This document shows positions 1 through 11,740 of a stretch of DNA of 64,000 nucleotides, piece after piece (the stretch's first letter is position 1; each line of letters begins with the position of its first letter). Under the pieces are notes generated by a model. The model searched no databases and was not told the DNA's origin. It saw only the letters and a list, made by a program, of their open reading frames with translations. The position numbers and the translations under genes were made by a program. The DNA is from Torymus aiolomorphi (taxonomy: Eukaryota; Arthropoda; Insecta; Hymenoptera; Torymidae), in contig CM070876.1 in NCBI GenBank assembly GCA_036365515.1, positions 120,144,810 to 120,208,809 of the forward strand, in the 5' to 3' direction.

Positions 1-921
1 TCTCATGAAAGGTTGGCTTTCACTCAATCCAAATCAGAGTTCAATGATTGAAAACGCCGGCTGGATCGATGTGCAAGAGACCGAGCGTAAAATAAACAAT
101 GATGTTGGTTACTTCGAAGTTGTCATTCCTCTCAGTATGATTCTGGATTTCGCCGAGGATTATCGTAAGATTGTGGTGAATGCAAAACATAAGCTTATTC
201 TCGTTAGATCACGAAACGATACAAGTGCTGTAGTACAGACTGGTATAGGAGAGGACCAAGCACGAAGATTTGAAACTTTTAAAATAGTTTTATCAAGGAT
301 CGAGTGGCTTTTGCCCTATGTAGTAGCATCGGATTCTTACAAGATTCGGTTATTAGATCATGTGGGTAAAGATCGAGCTATATCCATGAGTTTCCGTACT
401 TGGGAGCTGTATGAATATCCGGTACTACCAAACACTACTACACATGTCTTGACTGTTAAAATATCCAACCGGTTAGAGAAGCCTCGCTTCGTTATTCTTG
501 GCTTTCAGACCAATCGAAAGGGGCTGAGAGAAGCTAATTCTAGTCGTTTTGATCACTGCAATATCAGGAATGTTAAGCTCTTTCTCAACTCACAGCATTA
601 TCCATATGAAAATCTGAGTCTAGACATCAATCGTAATCAATATGCTCTTCTCTACGATATGTACGTTAATTTTCAAGCTTCCTTCTTTGAAAAAATCCGG
701 AGCCATTGCCCAACAAGACGGACTTTATCAATCATATCCCTCTCATAGTTATCGACTGTTCCAAACAGAATGAGTCTATAAAGAGCGCTCCTGTAGATGT
801 TCGTCTTGAATTTGAGGCTCACGATAACTTTCTAGCTGGAACATCAGTCTACTGCTTGATTTTACACGATCGTATTGTTCAGTATAATCCCGTCAGTGGG
901 GATGTAATGAAGCTTGTTTAG
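1..921 (+). pseudogene. Polinton major capsid protein, C-terminal part (fragment copy 1)
   Basis: The window opens inside this gene. The reading resembles the capsid gene at 15048-15630 over a shared block (motifs ENAGWIDV, FAEDYRKI, IEWL), and continues through the C-terminal half that the other copy lacks, ending at a stop at 919-921. Polinton major capsid proteins are double jelly-roll proteins predicted to form the icosahedral shell; that role is family knowledge, while the assignment here rests on similarity to the second copy and its genomic setting. A one-base frame change in the A-run near 690-700 splits the sequence: the first frame runs to 748, the second carries on to 921. The N-terminal half lies outside the window. 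It is a broken remnant of an element distinct from the 15-25 kb copy. Confidence 0.75.
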
Positions 922-1030
922 AAAGGTGGGGAGCCAATCAGGGCTTGCCAGCGGTGGCGTCGGCTCGGGCAACCAATCACAGCTCGTTGTGATTGCTGCG
1001 GCTCGGGAGTGGTGGTGGTGGGCGAATGTG

Positions 1031-1066
1031 TATAAAACGAAGTCTTGATCACGAGGAGCTCATTCT
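1031..1066 (+). promoter_or_regulatory. TATA and initiator upstream of Polinton small gene
   Basis: A TATAAAA box at 1031-1037 lies about 30 bases before TCATTCTT (1060-1067), a good arthropod initiator. The next ATG is at 1087. The same spacing recurs in front of genes of the Polinton at 15-25 kb, which supports a real core promoter. Confidence 0.5.
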
Positions 1067-1086
1067 TCTGCCACGTCTAGACTGAA

Positions 1087-1740
1087 ATGGGTCAAAGCGT
1101 AATAAAACTTTTTCCTGGTTTAGAAAGTGAGAAGACTGAGAAGAATACCAATACAAATTGGAAAGAATATCCTCAAAAATATTCAACTAATACACACAAT
1201 CTACCCGAGACAAAGGGGTATAAGAGATTTATGTGAGATGGATTATGCTGTGGATATGCAAGGCTCCAAACAGCCAGGGAACGACTTCGTCTTGAAGGAA
1301 TTGGCTATACTCTGTCTTACAGATAATAGTGAGCCCTTGGTACGTCTTTTCAAAGAACCGTTTCCATGGAAGAGACTTACAGATAAGTATAGAGAAGAGA
1401 ATCTATGGTTGGAGCGTCACTATCATGGAATATCATGGTCATCAGGTGATTTTGATTATACCCTCATCGGTATCATTATTCGTGAGACTCTCAAAGATGC
1501 TACTAGAATTATTGTGAAAAATCAAGTAATACAACAATGGATGCAAAAGTGGTGGAGTTTTCAACAGATTGTTAACTTGGAAGAGTGGGGTTATCCAGCT
1601 AAGGATTGACCAAGAAATGTCACTATATGCACCAATCACAATGGAAAATATAAGGCTACACAATGTTAAACAAATGAAGACGTTCTACTTGGATGACATT
1701 TTTATGGATTGGGTAGAAGTCTCAGAGTCTTAGTTTTCAA
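1087..1740 (+). pseudogene. Polinton-associated small protein, possible RNase H-fold/exonuclease-like
   Basis: This gene follows the capsid gene and has its own TATA promoter. Translation starts at ATG 1087, shifts frame near 1237, continues in the frame 1127-1609 with the signature VDMQGSKQPGNDFVLKELAI, then EPFPWKRLTDKYREEN and HYHGISWSSG, hits TGA at 1607-1609 and continues in the same frame to the motif CTNHNGKYKATQC before a further stop. I recognise this protein type from insect virus-like elements. The acidic D...KELA pattern is compatible with an RNase H-fold DEDD exonuclease, but that is inference. It is broken by at least one frameshift and one nonsense codon. No equivalent is preserved beside the capsid gene of the 15-kb Polinton, where the sequence is truncated. 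Confidence 0.5.
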
Positions 1741-2049
1741 TAGATACATGTAAGAGAGGTTGACTTTGGAGGGGTATTAATTAAATGGTGTACCTCACAG
1801 ATGTAGGCGATGGTTGGGGCCTACATCCATCCTCTCTTACAAATTAATTTGTCGATCAAACGAGTTCAGACCTGCACGGCGGCCTCCATGCGGCTGACAG
1901 CTGACCGCTCGCAGCGCCACAGCTAACCGCGGGCCGCAGGCCGCCAACCGCAGGCCGCTCGCAGCGCCACAGCTGGCCGCAGGATGCTCTATGTGTTATC
2001 TAACCTCCTTCAACTCTAGACCTCCCACCTCAAAACTAGCCTCCTAGAA
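1741..2049. other. Non-coding spacer with short hairpin and GC-rich tandem repeat
   Basis: A perfect 9-bp hairpin stem (GATGTAGGC 1800-1808 with GCCTACATC 1819-1827) is followed by a GC-rich stretch. Within it a roughly 50-base unit containing CCGCTCGCAGCGCCACAGCT is present twice, near 1905 and 1957. No gene is visible. Confidence 0.5.
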
Positions 2050-2202
2050 CTCTAGAAAACCTGTGGGGGTTCTGGCCCCACTTGGGTTAACGCACTTCGT
2101 GCCATTCTGGAACACGCATGTTCCAAAAACCCAGGGGGGGTTCTGGAACACCTGGAATTCCAGGAAGTGGCCCAGAACCCTCTGTTTACCTACTAGCGTA
2201 AA

Positions 2203-2896
2203 ATGCAAATCGCACAACCGAAGGCCGGGCTCAGACCTGCCCGACCCGATGCCTTTAAAATTAAGGCATCCGGAGAAATGTCGTATGCCGATATCATTCG
2301 TAGGGTTAAAGGCGTGCCGGACCTGAAAAAGCTCGGGGGAAGAGTCACGCGCATTAGACACCCTCGAGCAGGACAGCTACTACTAGAGCTCGGAAAACCT
2401 GATGTTGCCACTCATGAGCCAGGCAAAAGCCTTGTCCACCCTGAAGATGTCAGCTGAAGTGCTAACGTTGACCCATAAGGAAGTCTTAATCATCAAGGAC
2501 ATGGACAAGACTACTACCACTGAAGAGGACGCCCAGGCTATCGCCGTTGCGACTGGGTCACAAGCAGTAACGTCCGAGTGTGTCAAACTTAGGAAAGCTT
2601 ATAGTGGCATCCAAGCAGCCAGTGTTCTACTTCCCGTCGCAGAAGCAAAAAAGCTACTGCAAAATGGAATGCTTAGAATTGGCTGGGTGAACTGCAGGGT
2701 ACGGCGAAGACAAACACCATCGCGATGCTTTAGGTGCCATGATAACGGACATATATCGAAGGACTGCAAAAGCACGGTTGATATGTCAGCGCAATATTTC
2801 CGGTGCAGAAGAGAGGGTCACAAAGCAGTGGATTGCATGGCCCATAACAATGAGAAACCGGCGGAGGACGTGACAACAAACAACAACAATAGCTAG
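2203..2896 (+). pseudogene. R1-clade ORF1 (gag-like)
   Basis: The N-terminal block (PDAFKIKASGEMSYADIIRR, 2240-2300) is typical of R1-clade gag proteins. The reading then changes frame near 2400 and continues to a stop at 2894-2896. Two zinc-knuckle motifs sit near the C terminus: CFRCHDNGHISKDC (CX2CX4HX4C), and a second copy in which the first cysteine of the knuckle is replaced by tyrosine (YFRCRREGHKAVDC). In the family this protein binds RNA and forms the RNP that carries the element to its target. It lies just upstream of the endonuclease region. The frameshift and the lost ligand mark it as inactive. Confidence 0.75.
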
Positions 2897-5313
2897 AGTA
2901 CTCCGAATCAACCTGAACCATTGTGCGGTGGCTCAGGACCTGCTCCTACAGCTGGTCCGAGAAGAGAAGGCCGATATTATCATAGTCAGCGAGGAGTACA
3001 GGGATCTTAACGAATCAAACTGGGTTCGGCATACCACCAGCAAGGTTGCCATCTGGGTATGCGGAAATCTTCATATATCCAACAAAATGGACCCCCCTCT
3101 GGGTTCACCTGGGGGAAGTAGCAGGCATGCGACTGTACAGTTGCTATTTCCCATACAGCGATGACATCGAAGACTTCTCAAGATCATTGGATGCCGTTGT
3201 AGCCAGTGCTAATACCTCCTGACTGCCAGTAATGATTGGGGGGGACTTTAACTCATGGACGACCGAATGGGGCAACGTGAAGACTAACCAGCGTAGATTT
3301 ATGCTCCTCGAGGCCTTCGCAATGTTGGAGCTTGAGATCGCTAACACAGGGAAAACGCCGACCTACTCTAAGGGAGGCAAGACATCTATAGTCGACCTGA
3401 CCTTCGCCAATTCTAGATTGATGGGAGAGGGGCTCGGCTGGCGAGTGAGCGATCGATACACGGGCAGCGACCATCAAGCCCTAGTATATAAGCTCCAGCT
3501 GACCAACAGAATGGCAGGCACGGAAAAGCTGCCGATAAAAGAGATGGGCACCGTCTACCTTCGACAGAGAGGCGTTTCTCTGCTCCCTAGAGGGAGAATT
3601 GTTGGAAGGAACTGCAGAGGAAAAAGCTCGAAGCCTCTCACGAGCCAGCGGCCTGCGACGTCTCAATAGTCCAACCCCCGGAGACGCCCGCCAGTCTATT
3701 GGTGGAGCGAGGACATTGCGGCAATACGCCGAGGGTGCCTTAGAGCTAGGAGGCTGCACCAGTGAGCTGCTCGCGGGCACAGGTATGAGAAACTACGTGC
3801 GGCCTATAAGAGAAAAGAAGAGAGCTCAAGACTACCAAACGAAAGTGCTGGAGAGATCTGTGCGAGGAGGCGAATAGTGACCCCTGGGGGCGCCCGTACA
3901 AAAGGGTCATGAACAAGATCAAGCCGAGGGGCCCTAACGTACGAACCTGCCCAGTTTTTCTGGACAGGGTAGTTCGACACCGTTCCCAGAGCACCGGGAA
4001 CGGCCAGTCGGCACTGGCCTAAAGGTAATAGACGGCGCAGCCGAGCTGTCAGGCGTCACAAAAGCCGAGGTGGAGATGGCCGCCAAGAAGATCTCCATCC
4101 GGAAAGCTCCAAGACCTGACGGAATCCCAGGCCTGGCCATAAAAACCGCGGCGCTGAATGTTCCCCATATCTTTGTGGACACATTCAATGCATGTTTACA
4201 GGAAGGAATCTTCCCGGCACAGTGGAAGGTACAAAGGCTGGTACTCCTCGCTAAAGGGAAGAAACCCGCCGAGGAGCCATCACCGTACCGACCACTCTGT
4301 ATGCTGGATATTGTCGGGAAATTATTTGAACGGGTATGAAGTGCCAGGCTGGACGCGGCGATACTAAAGGCGGGTGGCCTATTCGATAACCAGTTCGGCT
4401 TCCGGAAAGGTCGCTCAACTATTGATGCCGTTGACCAAGTGATAGCGTTAGCTTCGGATGCCATCAGCGGCAGCCGGAGTACAAAGCGAATTTGCCTAGA
4501 TATCCGAAATGCGTTTAAATCGGCCAGGTGGGATTACATCATGGAGTCCTTAGAGCGACTAAAGGCACCGCTTTATCTCCGTAGGGTCATCTCAAGCTAC
4601 CTGGGAAACCGAATCCTGCTCTACGACACCGATGATGGTACGCACTCCTACGAAATCACAGGAGGCGTGTCGCAGGGCTCAGTCCTGGGGCCGCCTGGCT
4701 GGAACGTCCTATATGACGGACTACTTAGGCAACCGCTCCCAGAGGGGGCTTCGATGGTGGCCTTCGCTGACGACGTTGCGCTGATCGTGGTAGCGAAGAG
4801 TATCGAGGAGATCCAACACATTGGAGATGAGGCTATCGAGGTGGTAGCTGGCTGGCTGAGTGATCACGGACTGAGTTTGGCGGCAGAGAAGACGGAGGCG
4901 GTGCTGATCTCACGAACAAAAAAGAGGAAGTATGCCACCTTTACGGCCGAAGACAAAAAGATTAGGACAGTAGGCACTATTAAATATCTTGGGGTTATGA
5001 TAGACACGGCTGCTTCCACAGCTACTTACACTGCATCCGCGTGTACCATAGCGCACAGTGCCCGGTATGTCCTGAAGTCGACGAGGGCGTGGAGCATGTA
5101 CTGTTCGTGTGCCCTAGGTTCCAAGATGAGAGAGATCGGTTCCGGGCCTCATGTGAGGGTCCCCTGATGCCGGAGGGCATCGGCCAGTGTATTCTCGCCT
5201 CGCAGGAGGGCTGGGATGCAGTGATTACACTTTCCACGTCTATCGTCGAGAGGCTGAACTCCATCCGGAGGGTGGAAGAGAGAGGAGAAAGCGTGGACAG
5301 TGCGAACAGGTGA
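2897..5313 (+). pseudogene. R1-clade ORF2: endonuclease plus reverse transcriptase
   Basis: The APE-type endonuclease begins near 2925 (AQDLLLQLVREEKADIIIVS) and includes GGDFNSW (3238-3258) and GSDHQAL (3463-3483). Frames change near 3110 and again after 3500. The RT region runs from about 4070: KAPRPDGIPG, YRPLCMLDIVGKLFERV, an in-frame stop at 4337-4339, then CLDIRNAF (motif A), GGVSQGSVLGP (motif B) and FADDVAL (motif C, 4762-4782). After about 5035 the sequence jumps to the C-terminal knuckle CPVCPEVDEGVEHVLFVC. In life this protein nicks the target and copies the RNA at the nick. Several frameshifts, stops and the internal deletion make it non-functional. Confidence 0.8.
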
Positions 5314-5528
5314 AGAGGTGCCGGGCGGCGCTAAGGTGAGACAGAAACGAATGAGCTTTGAGACAGAAGCTGCTACCGCGAAGTAATGCCTTCCGGCGGT
5401 TTCCGCGGTAGCAGTAAAAGGCGGAGAGGTTTTAGTGGGTAAATCCTGGCATGTCAACGCCAGGGGAGTCCCATACACGGGGAGATACGTGTCTCTCTAT
5501 GGTGCCTAAAGCAGTTCCCCGTCGCCTC

Positions 5529-5573
5529 GGAAAACACACACACAAACACACACACATACACACACACACACTC
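5529..5573. repeat. (AC)n microsatellite at the 3' end of the R1-clade element
   Basis: A tract of CA/AC dinucleotides with a few interruptions follows the retrotransposon 3' end without a poly-A tail. It is the likely target-site sequence of the element. Confidence 0.85.
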
Positions 5574-6850
5574 TAATAAATTTAAATATACAATAACATA
5601 AAGTTAAATAATACATACAATAATATGACATTGAATAATACACACAATAGTATTACTTAAATAATACATAACCCATACAATAATAAAGTTATATAATTCA
5701 TACAATAATGTTGTATGTAATCGTATAAGCATGTATGAGTGAGCGTGAGTCACGTTAGGTTAGCTAAGCAGAGCGCGCCTGTGCGCTACTGTAGCTTAGA
5801 GCTTAGGGTTGTTGGCTGCCACGTCTCGTAGAGTATAAACGCATACGCATTAAAGTACTTAGTTCACAACACAATCATAGCCTAATTATTCCACTACTCC
5901 CTTTCAACAAATAATAATAACTTAAATAATACACATACAATGATAAAGTTAAATATAAAGTTAAACGATACATACCATAGTATGAACTTATGTAGTTCAT
6001 ACAATATTAAGGTCATGTGATACTCAAGTGAAAATGCCTACGTTACCGATATGTCGGTAACGTATAATATATTAAACAATAATTTAATTAACAATTTTTA
6101 TGACAAAAACGCTTAATTAGGCCCTCCGAAATTCTTTGAAGATGATTATATTAAATTTTTAGAACATAAATGATTATTATCATCGAGATATTTGTTTTTT
6201 AGTCACATTTTTTATCTAAAAAAAGGATTTTAGCTCGAATATACATCGGATTTACCTGAAATTTTATACATATGCTCGCCATAACATTTGCGAGTGCCTA
6301 ATTACGCGCTTTTTTTGAAAATCAACAAAAAGTATTTTTTTTATTATTTTCCACATATAAACTTTCGGCAATAAGTTCTAACCACTAACGTGAACGTCGG
6401 CCGTCGCTACGGCAGCGCTCTAATACGCAGATGCTAATACCCTGGCAGAAAATAGTTCTATTTCTTTCTGTTTTTTTCTGTTTATTCTTATTTGTTTCGA
6501 TTTTTTTTTAATTGTTTTCTGTTTTATTCTGTTTTCTTCTGTACGAATTGGAACATTGGGTATAGAAAATAAACAGAAAAAAACAAAAAAAAAAATAAAA
6601 ATGAACAGAAACAAACAATAATATATAAAGAAAAACAAAAACAAATAGATAAAGACAATGACAAAATTACCAAACTCTATTTTATTGAATAATTAAATTA
6701 AACAGTAAAAAAACAGAAAAAAACAATAACACAAAGAAAAACAAAAATAAATACATAAAGACAATGGGGAAATTTTTTTTTAAATTATATGTTTTAAGAT
6801 ATTAAATTGTGGCATATTTTGAAATTTTGTTCGTTTCTTATTTTTTTTGA
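5574..6850. other. AT-rich non-coding DNA with low-complexity A/T tracts
   Basis: No coding signal is seen. Short motifs such as aataatac and acaataat recur between 5575 and 6000. A small hairpin (CGTTACCGA...TCGGTAACG) lies at 6041-6062. From 6445 to 6780 there are facing T/C-rich and A/C-rich tracts built from ttctgttt and aaacagaa words, which give only low-complexity reading frames. Confidence 0.5.
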
Positions 6851-6984
6851 GGAGTGTCTACATAATGTACCTTGTGCCAAGGTACACGATTCTGAGCTAA
6901 TCGCAGCAAATTAAGCCTCCAAGCCAATTGGCTCCGATTGGCTCAGAGTGTGCCTTGGCGCAAGGCACATTATGTATACACTCC
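6851..6984. mobile_element. 134-bp MITE with long terminal inverted repeats
   Basis: The two ends are inverted copies of about 48 bases with about seven mismatches: GGAGTGTCTACATAATGTAC at the left, and the complement of GTGTATACATAATGTGCC plus GGAG at the right. Almost the whole element folds into a hairpin. It has no coding capacity, so it would depend on a transposase elsewhere. A clear target-site duplication is not visible. Confidence 0.65.
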
Positions 6985-7078
6985 TTTAAGTTTTATACAG
7001 AAATACAAATTAAATATTAGCTTAAAATGATAATTATTTTTTTTCAAAAAAGAACTAATTCTGAAGTGGACTGTATGT

Positions 7079-8182
7079 TTAGAAATGTTTTATTTTTAAG
7101 AAATAATTTAAGGTGGTTAATAATTTAACCACTGGATGGCTAGTGGGGGAAAATCCCAACAAACCACAGGCCAGCGATGCCCTAGAACACGGTGCCGCGG
7201 GTGTCAGACTAAAATGACTTGCCCGGGGATCTGCTCCTGGAATCCCGAAAACAACGCGAAGATCGCACACGAACTTCGCTTTCCAACTAATTGGATCGCT
7301 GAGTGAAAAACGCGCGCTCGAAGAGTAAAGCGCGCGGCCGCTATACTCAGATATGAAAACGACCGGCGGAGTCGTTTTCCCGCGGAGGCAGCGGTATCCA
7401 GGAGAAGGACAGGTTGTAATGAACAACGCGACGAGTAACTAGATATCACAGTATATTAAAATCACTAATAATTACAAGCACTACGTACGTACTGATTAGA
7501 ACAACTGAGTTAGTTCGCGCGCGAGCGTTAAGATTCAAACGCGCCAACGATACGGCGCGCGGCGAAGCTGCTAATTTCGCGCGTGGTGTTAAAATACGAC
7601 GGGCTGACCCGCACGTACGCGGCACAGAAAGCTTGCACGGGACGATTTCCGTGCGAGCCTTTACAATAAACCCGCGAGAGGAGAGTAGAAAACTTACGTT
7701 AGGAAAGAGCAGCCGGTGCACTCGACTCTCTCGCTCACTGTCGCTCGCACAGCAGTTGCGCTCTGTCTCTCTTGATCGCTGTATTGGGTCGGCAGGCTGG
7801 CTGGCTGCCGGCTCCTCGCTCGCAGTCTCGTTCTGCTCGTGGCATGCGCGACGCGGTATCGCTCTCTCTCTGTCTCTCTTGCGTGCGCATACACTATTTG
7901 CGGCGCCTCCACTACACTCGCGGGGTCTAACAAAAACGATAGGAAGGCGCGGACAAGTTAACTCACGAGAGACACGGAGGAGATGTTTCACGCGCGATGG
8001 CAGACAGGAAGATGGCTGCCGTGACTCGCATAAAGCCGTAGCAGCTTCCCGGATACGTGACGGGCATATTACGCGTCGCGAGACCGTTCTAATCCTATCA
8101 GGATGCTCGCGCCCCCGGTGAGCATGCCTGCTCGGCGCGGGTAATTCGAATCTCGACTTACCTATCTCGCGCACGCATTACA
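7079..8182 (-). promoter_or_regulatory. GC-rich island, candidate promoter / non-coding first exons
   Basis: This block is much richer in C and G than its surroundings and full of CpG, CT-rich and AG-rich words. On the minus strand there are two good splice donors, GGTAAGTCG at about 8156-8164 and ACGTAAGTTT at about 7688-7697, which would fit non-coding first exons of a leftward gene. On the plus strand it abuts the gene fragment at 8183. The long open frames here have the low-complexity Arg/Ser composition of GC-rich DNA and are not convincing proteins. Confidence 0.25.
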
Positions 8183-9170
8183 ACAGATTCAAATCAATTT
8201 TGAAAGGAAGTGAAAGATATGCTATTGTGTAGAAAAAACATTTTTAGAACCTTCACTTCTGCCAGAAAGCTACCATCATCAACCATCGTCTGAATCTCAA
8301 TATAATATCATTGACATTTTATTTACTGAAGTGAAAACTGTTATTCAGTGCAATAAATATATATTAGTCGTATTCTCTTTATTAAGTAATAATATTATAT
8401 GTGAAAAAGAATAATGAAGAAAAAGTAAAAAGGTTCACCCTACCAGATATTAAAAGAAGATCAATATAGGAGTGTTACTGCTATGAACATTTTTTTAAGC
8501 ATTTGGCTAAGGCGATATTGGCTTCATAACATGCATTAAAGATTTTGACTTTCTCAACACATTCTACATTTACCTCAGTATATAATTACCTATATGTGAA
8601 AAGGATTATTAAAAATATGTAGCACCAAAGGAAGTTTATATTTGACCACGCAACAATGCTTATCTGACGATGTAGCTGTTGCTGCTACGTGTGCTCATAT
8701 AGCTTACAAGTCTGGTGGACCATAAACTGAGGTATCAGAATACTTGTTCCAAATATAAAAGATTTTAACCTAAAAGCAATACTTTTTTATATTTTAGGGC
8801 AGAGCAGGAGTTACAGAAGAAGAGTTACAGAAATACAGTTGTATTTTGGTAATTTTATCTTTAAAGCTGTTTTCTACATAATGTAAAATTGTGAGCTCTG
8901 CCGTCGACTCCAGGTCCAGGAACTGCATATATTTTGATGGAACAGGTTCTAAAATCTTGGTATTATATGACTATTGACTGATGAGTTGTATGTATCCAAG
9001 TTATTTACGTAAATAATTTTGTATATACTATACAATACTGCACTTGTGATTCTCGTTAAATACTTTCTATTTCAGATTCAAGTACAACGCAGACACAACT
9101 TGTAGGAGCGATGCACCATGTTTTAGATTGTATTAAATTAGATTCAAATTATTGTACGCTGCGACAAGGT
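8183..9170 (+). pseudogene. Broken multi-exon gene fragment, copy 1 (unrecognised)
   Basis: The stretch is a diverged duplicate of 13889-14740. The first exon-like block starts after an ACAG acceptor at about 8183 and encodes a peptide resembling FKSILKGSERYAIV, then SQYNIIDILFTEVKTV, ending in NNIICEKE. A stop (TAG) and a frame change near 8229-8250 break it where copy 2 reads through. A later block near 9080-9165, bounded by TTCAG and CAAGGTATC, reads DSSTTQTQLVGAMHHVLDCI and has no counterpart in copy 2. The exon/intron pattern suggests it came from a spliced cellular gene. I do not recognise the protein and assign no function. Confidence 0.4.
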
Positions 9171-9830
9171 ATCATCTTACTGACCTTGTAATCACATGAC
9201 TGCATTTAAGAATTCAACTGAGCTTTCTGCGTAAGTAGTTAATCTAAGATGATTCTTCACCTTGAATTTTTTCTTTTGTTGAGATATGTAGGGCAATCGA
9301 TTAGAATGTATTTTATAGTTCGCAGTTTACCTTATAAGTTTCACTTTGGATTTTTCTTTGAGACTTTATTTTCTATAATTGTTTTTTGTTAAAGAATATT
9401 CTTAACACGTACTCAGTATTTCGTTTTGTGAAATTTCTACTGAACAGGAACATAATATTGTCTGTCACTTTATGGTTTATTAGTAGTTGCGCCACACAAG
9501 ACCGTATACTCTTTCCATATCTATACAAATTGCTAGAAAAGATTGGTTGGTTTCGAAAGCATCGCATATGTTTGTTTCGAGAGCCAATAAATAATGTTTA
9601 GTCCAACAATTTTCTCCAAAACCACTGCTTATTTCGTTGCTTATTTGAAGTGTTCTTTCAGAGCTCGTGCTGCTTTCATTCTGCTGCGTCTGGATATTAG
9701 CGCTGCGTATCTGCGCGGCCGTGTGGAGTACTAACGCCGTAGCATCAACGGTCGGGGTTGCCGTGCGTGCATGCCCTATTGGGAAATAACATACGTATAG
9801 ACGCTGTCTTCTGGCTGATAACAGAAGCAT
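9171..9830. other. Non-coding spacer
   Basis: AT-rich sequence with a moderately GC-rich patch at 9700-9800. The short open frames on both strands do not resemble known proteins. Nothing further is supported. Confidence 0.4.
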
Positions 9831-9916
9831 GTTATTCCCCGCTTATGCACGCGTCAGTATTGTAAAATTCATTAAAAGACAGATTATTAAGTTTATATCA
9901 AGAAATATTTATAATT

Positions 9917-11567
9917 ATGGAGAACAGAAAGTTAAGTACGCGTTCCAAAGAGTATAGAGACTTTTGTGTAGTGCTTGGTTGCACGAGTCGGGCAAATAAT
10001 GGAGATGAGAATCTGTCGTTTCATCGCTTTCCTGCAGCAAGTGAACGCGTCGTGCAAATAGAAAATTGGTTTGGCAAAACGGAGCAAATTGATAGATTGG
10101 AAGCATGGAAAAAGTTTTAAAAATGCAAAAAGTTACTTCAAGAATGAGAGTGTGCTGTTTACACTTCAAAAATTCTGATTACATACTGCCAGGTAAGTTA
10201 TTGCATAGAAGAAAATTAGAGGTTGAGTTTTTAGGTTATTATTTAATTGTTATGCATACTACATATGTTTTAGATATTGTATTACAAAGAAAACGACTAA
10301 AGAATATTGCTGTGCCTTCATGTAATTTACCTGGAAAAAATAAAAAGAAATTGGAAAAAAATAAAGCAAGGCTAGAGAGAAGAATCAAACGGAGTAATGC
10401 AAAAGTAATTGGAGTTACAAAAATCAGCCACTTTCAGAATCAAGTCCAATGGATCAATGTGCTACAAATAGTGAAGAGCATGAAAGTAATATTAACACTC
10501 AACAATTAGAATGTGCAAATGACTTGATTATTGAAGCGATATCTCCAACTCCATCAGCAAATCAGGATATTGTTATACAAGAACCTATGATTGAAATGTT
10601 TATAAAGACTTCACCCCCAGCTTCATTATTTAAAGATGCAGGAATACAAGTTAATACAGATGTTTTAAACTCAAGTATCTTTAACTTTATAGACACTGAC
10701 AGTAAATTAAGCACTGCTACGGGTATTGAGTCTTTTAAACTATTAGATACTATAGTGCAAATTATGAAAAAAGTTTATGGTGATAAAATTGAAAACAATA
10801 CCATGAAGATGAGTGCAAAATCAAGAATGATCATGACATACGTTAAATTAAAGCAGAATAGTTCTTATAGTTTTTTAGCAGTTATTTTTAATTGTTATTC
10901 AGAATGACATTGTAAACGAGTATTTTATGAAACTGTGAAAATGTTAAGCAAGTGTCTGAAAGCAGCAATACCTTGGCCATCAAAAGAAGAAATATCGAAA
11001 AACCTGCCGGAGTCATTTGCAGATTTTCATAATGTGAGAGTAGTCTTAGATTGCACAGAAGTGTTTATACAAAGACCTGCGAATCTGTGTTGCCAAGTCA
11101 TTACATGTTCACATTATAAGGGCTCGCAAACATGTAAAATAATGACTGGTGTTTCACCAGCAGGAAATGTTACATATATTAGCAAACCTTATGGTGGGCG
11201 AGTACCAGATTCAGTGATATTCCAACAGAGTGATATAGTAAAACAATTAGATCCGAGTGATGGTATCATGGTACATCGTGGCTTTTTAATAGATGAAATT
11301 TGTGAAATCAATCGCTGGAGGTGTATAAGACCACCATTTTTAAAGGAGAAGAAACAATTTACTAAAGAAGAAGCTATTTTAACAGCGAAAATAGCCAAAG
11401 CGAGAGTACATGTTGAAAGATCTAACCAACGAATAAAAAATTTTCAAATTGTTGGATCTGTAATGCCTGTAGCACTTGTACCTATTTTAGAAGATATTTT
11501 TATTATTATTTGTGGTACGATTAACATGAGTTCGCCCATTATGAATGATTCTAAGTTTATAACATAA
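9917..11567 (+). pseudogene. THAP-DDE transposase of the ISL2EU element
   Basis: Exon 1 (9917-10192) encodes a THAP DNA-binding domain: C-VVLG-C, FHRFP, a W, and CCLHF, with a frameshift near 10105-10118. A GT-AG intron fits 10193-10273, and exon 2 continues with a Lys-rich helical segment. After another frame change near 10440 the catalytic domain (DDE_Tnp_4 type) runs to 11567. Visible motifs are VVLDCTEVFIQ with the first Asp, GGRVPDS, HRGFLID and ARVHVERSNQRIKNF with the Glu. The second catalytic Asp, normally in D-[RK]-G-F, is His here (codon 11274-11276). A TGA at 10905-10907 interrupts the frame. In the family this enzyme cuts and pastes the element; this copy should be dead. Confidence 0.75.
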
Positions 11568-11740
11568 TAACATTATTATAAGTACATGAATTGTACATCA
11601 TTTTTATATATAATATATAATAAATAAAGTACACAAATATTTGTTAAAATATATATTATTAAACTCTGTTTTCAAACATTTTTAGAACATTAATAAATTA
11701 AATAAATAGTATAATCTGGAACAGTCTTATCCTCTGAGTG

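Larger units (their letters stand above)
2050..5520 (+). mobile_element. R1-clade non-LTR retrotransposon remnant inserted in an (AC)n tract
   Basis: The element contains, in order, an R1-type ORF1 with zinc knuckles, an APE-like endonuclease, a reverse transcriptase with the FADD motif and the C-terminal Cys-rich knuckle, followed by a 3' untranslated region ending directly at a CA/AC microsatellite (from about 5529). It is 5' truncated or strongly diverged before about 2200, carries many frameshifts, and has lost the segment between the RT palm and the C-terminal knuckle (join near 5035). R1-clade families that target AC-type repeats (Waldo and Mino types) are known, and the 3' junction fits such a family. 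The exact 5' boundary is uncertain. Confidence 0.8.

Noticed and set aside
7446..8174. Long minus-strand frame of 242 codons and plus-strand frame of 162 codons
   Set aside because: Composition is that of GC-rich DNA with Arg/Ser/Ala bias, and no domain is visible. It is more likely a promoter or untranslated exon.
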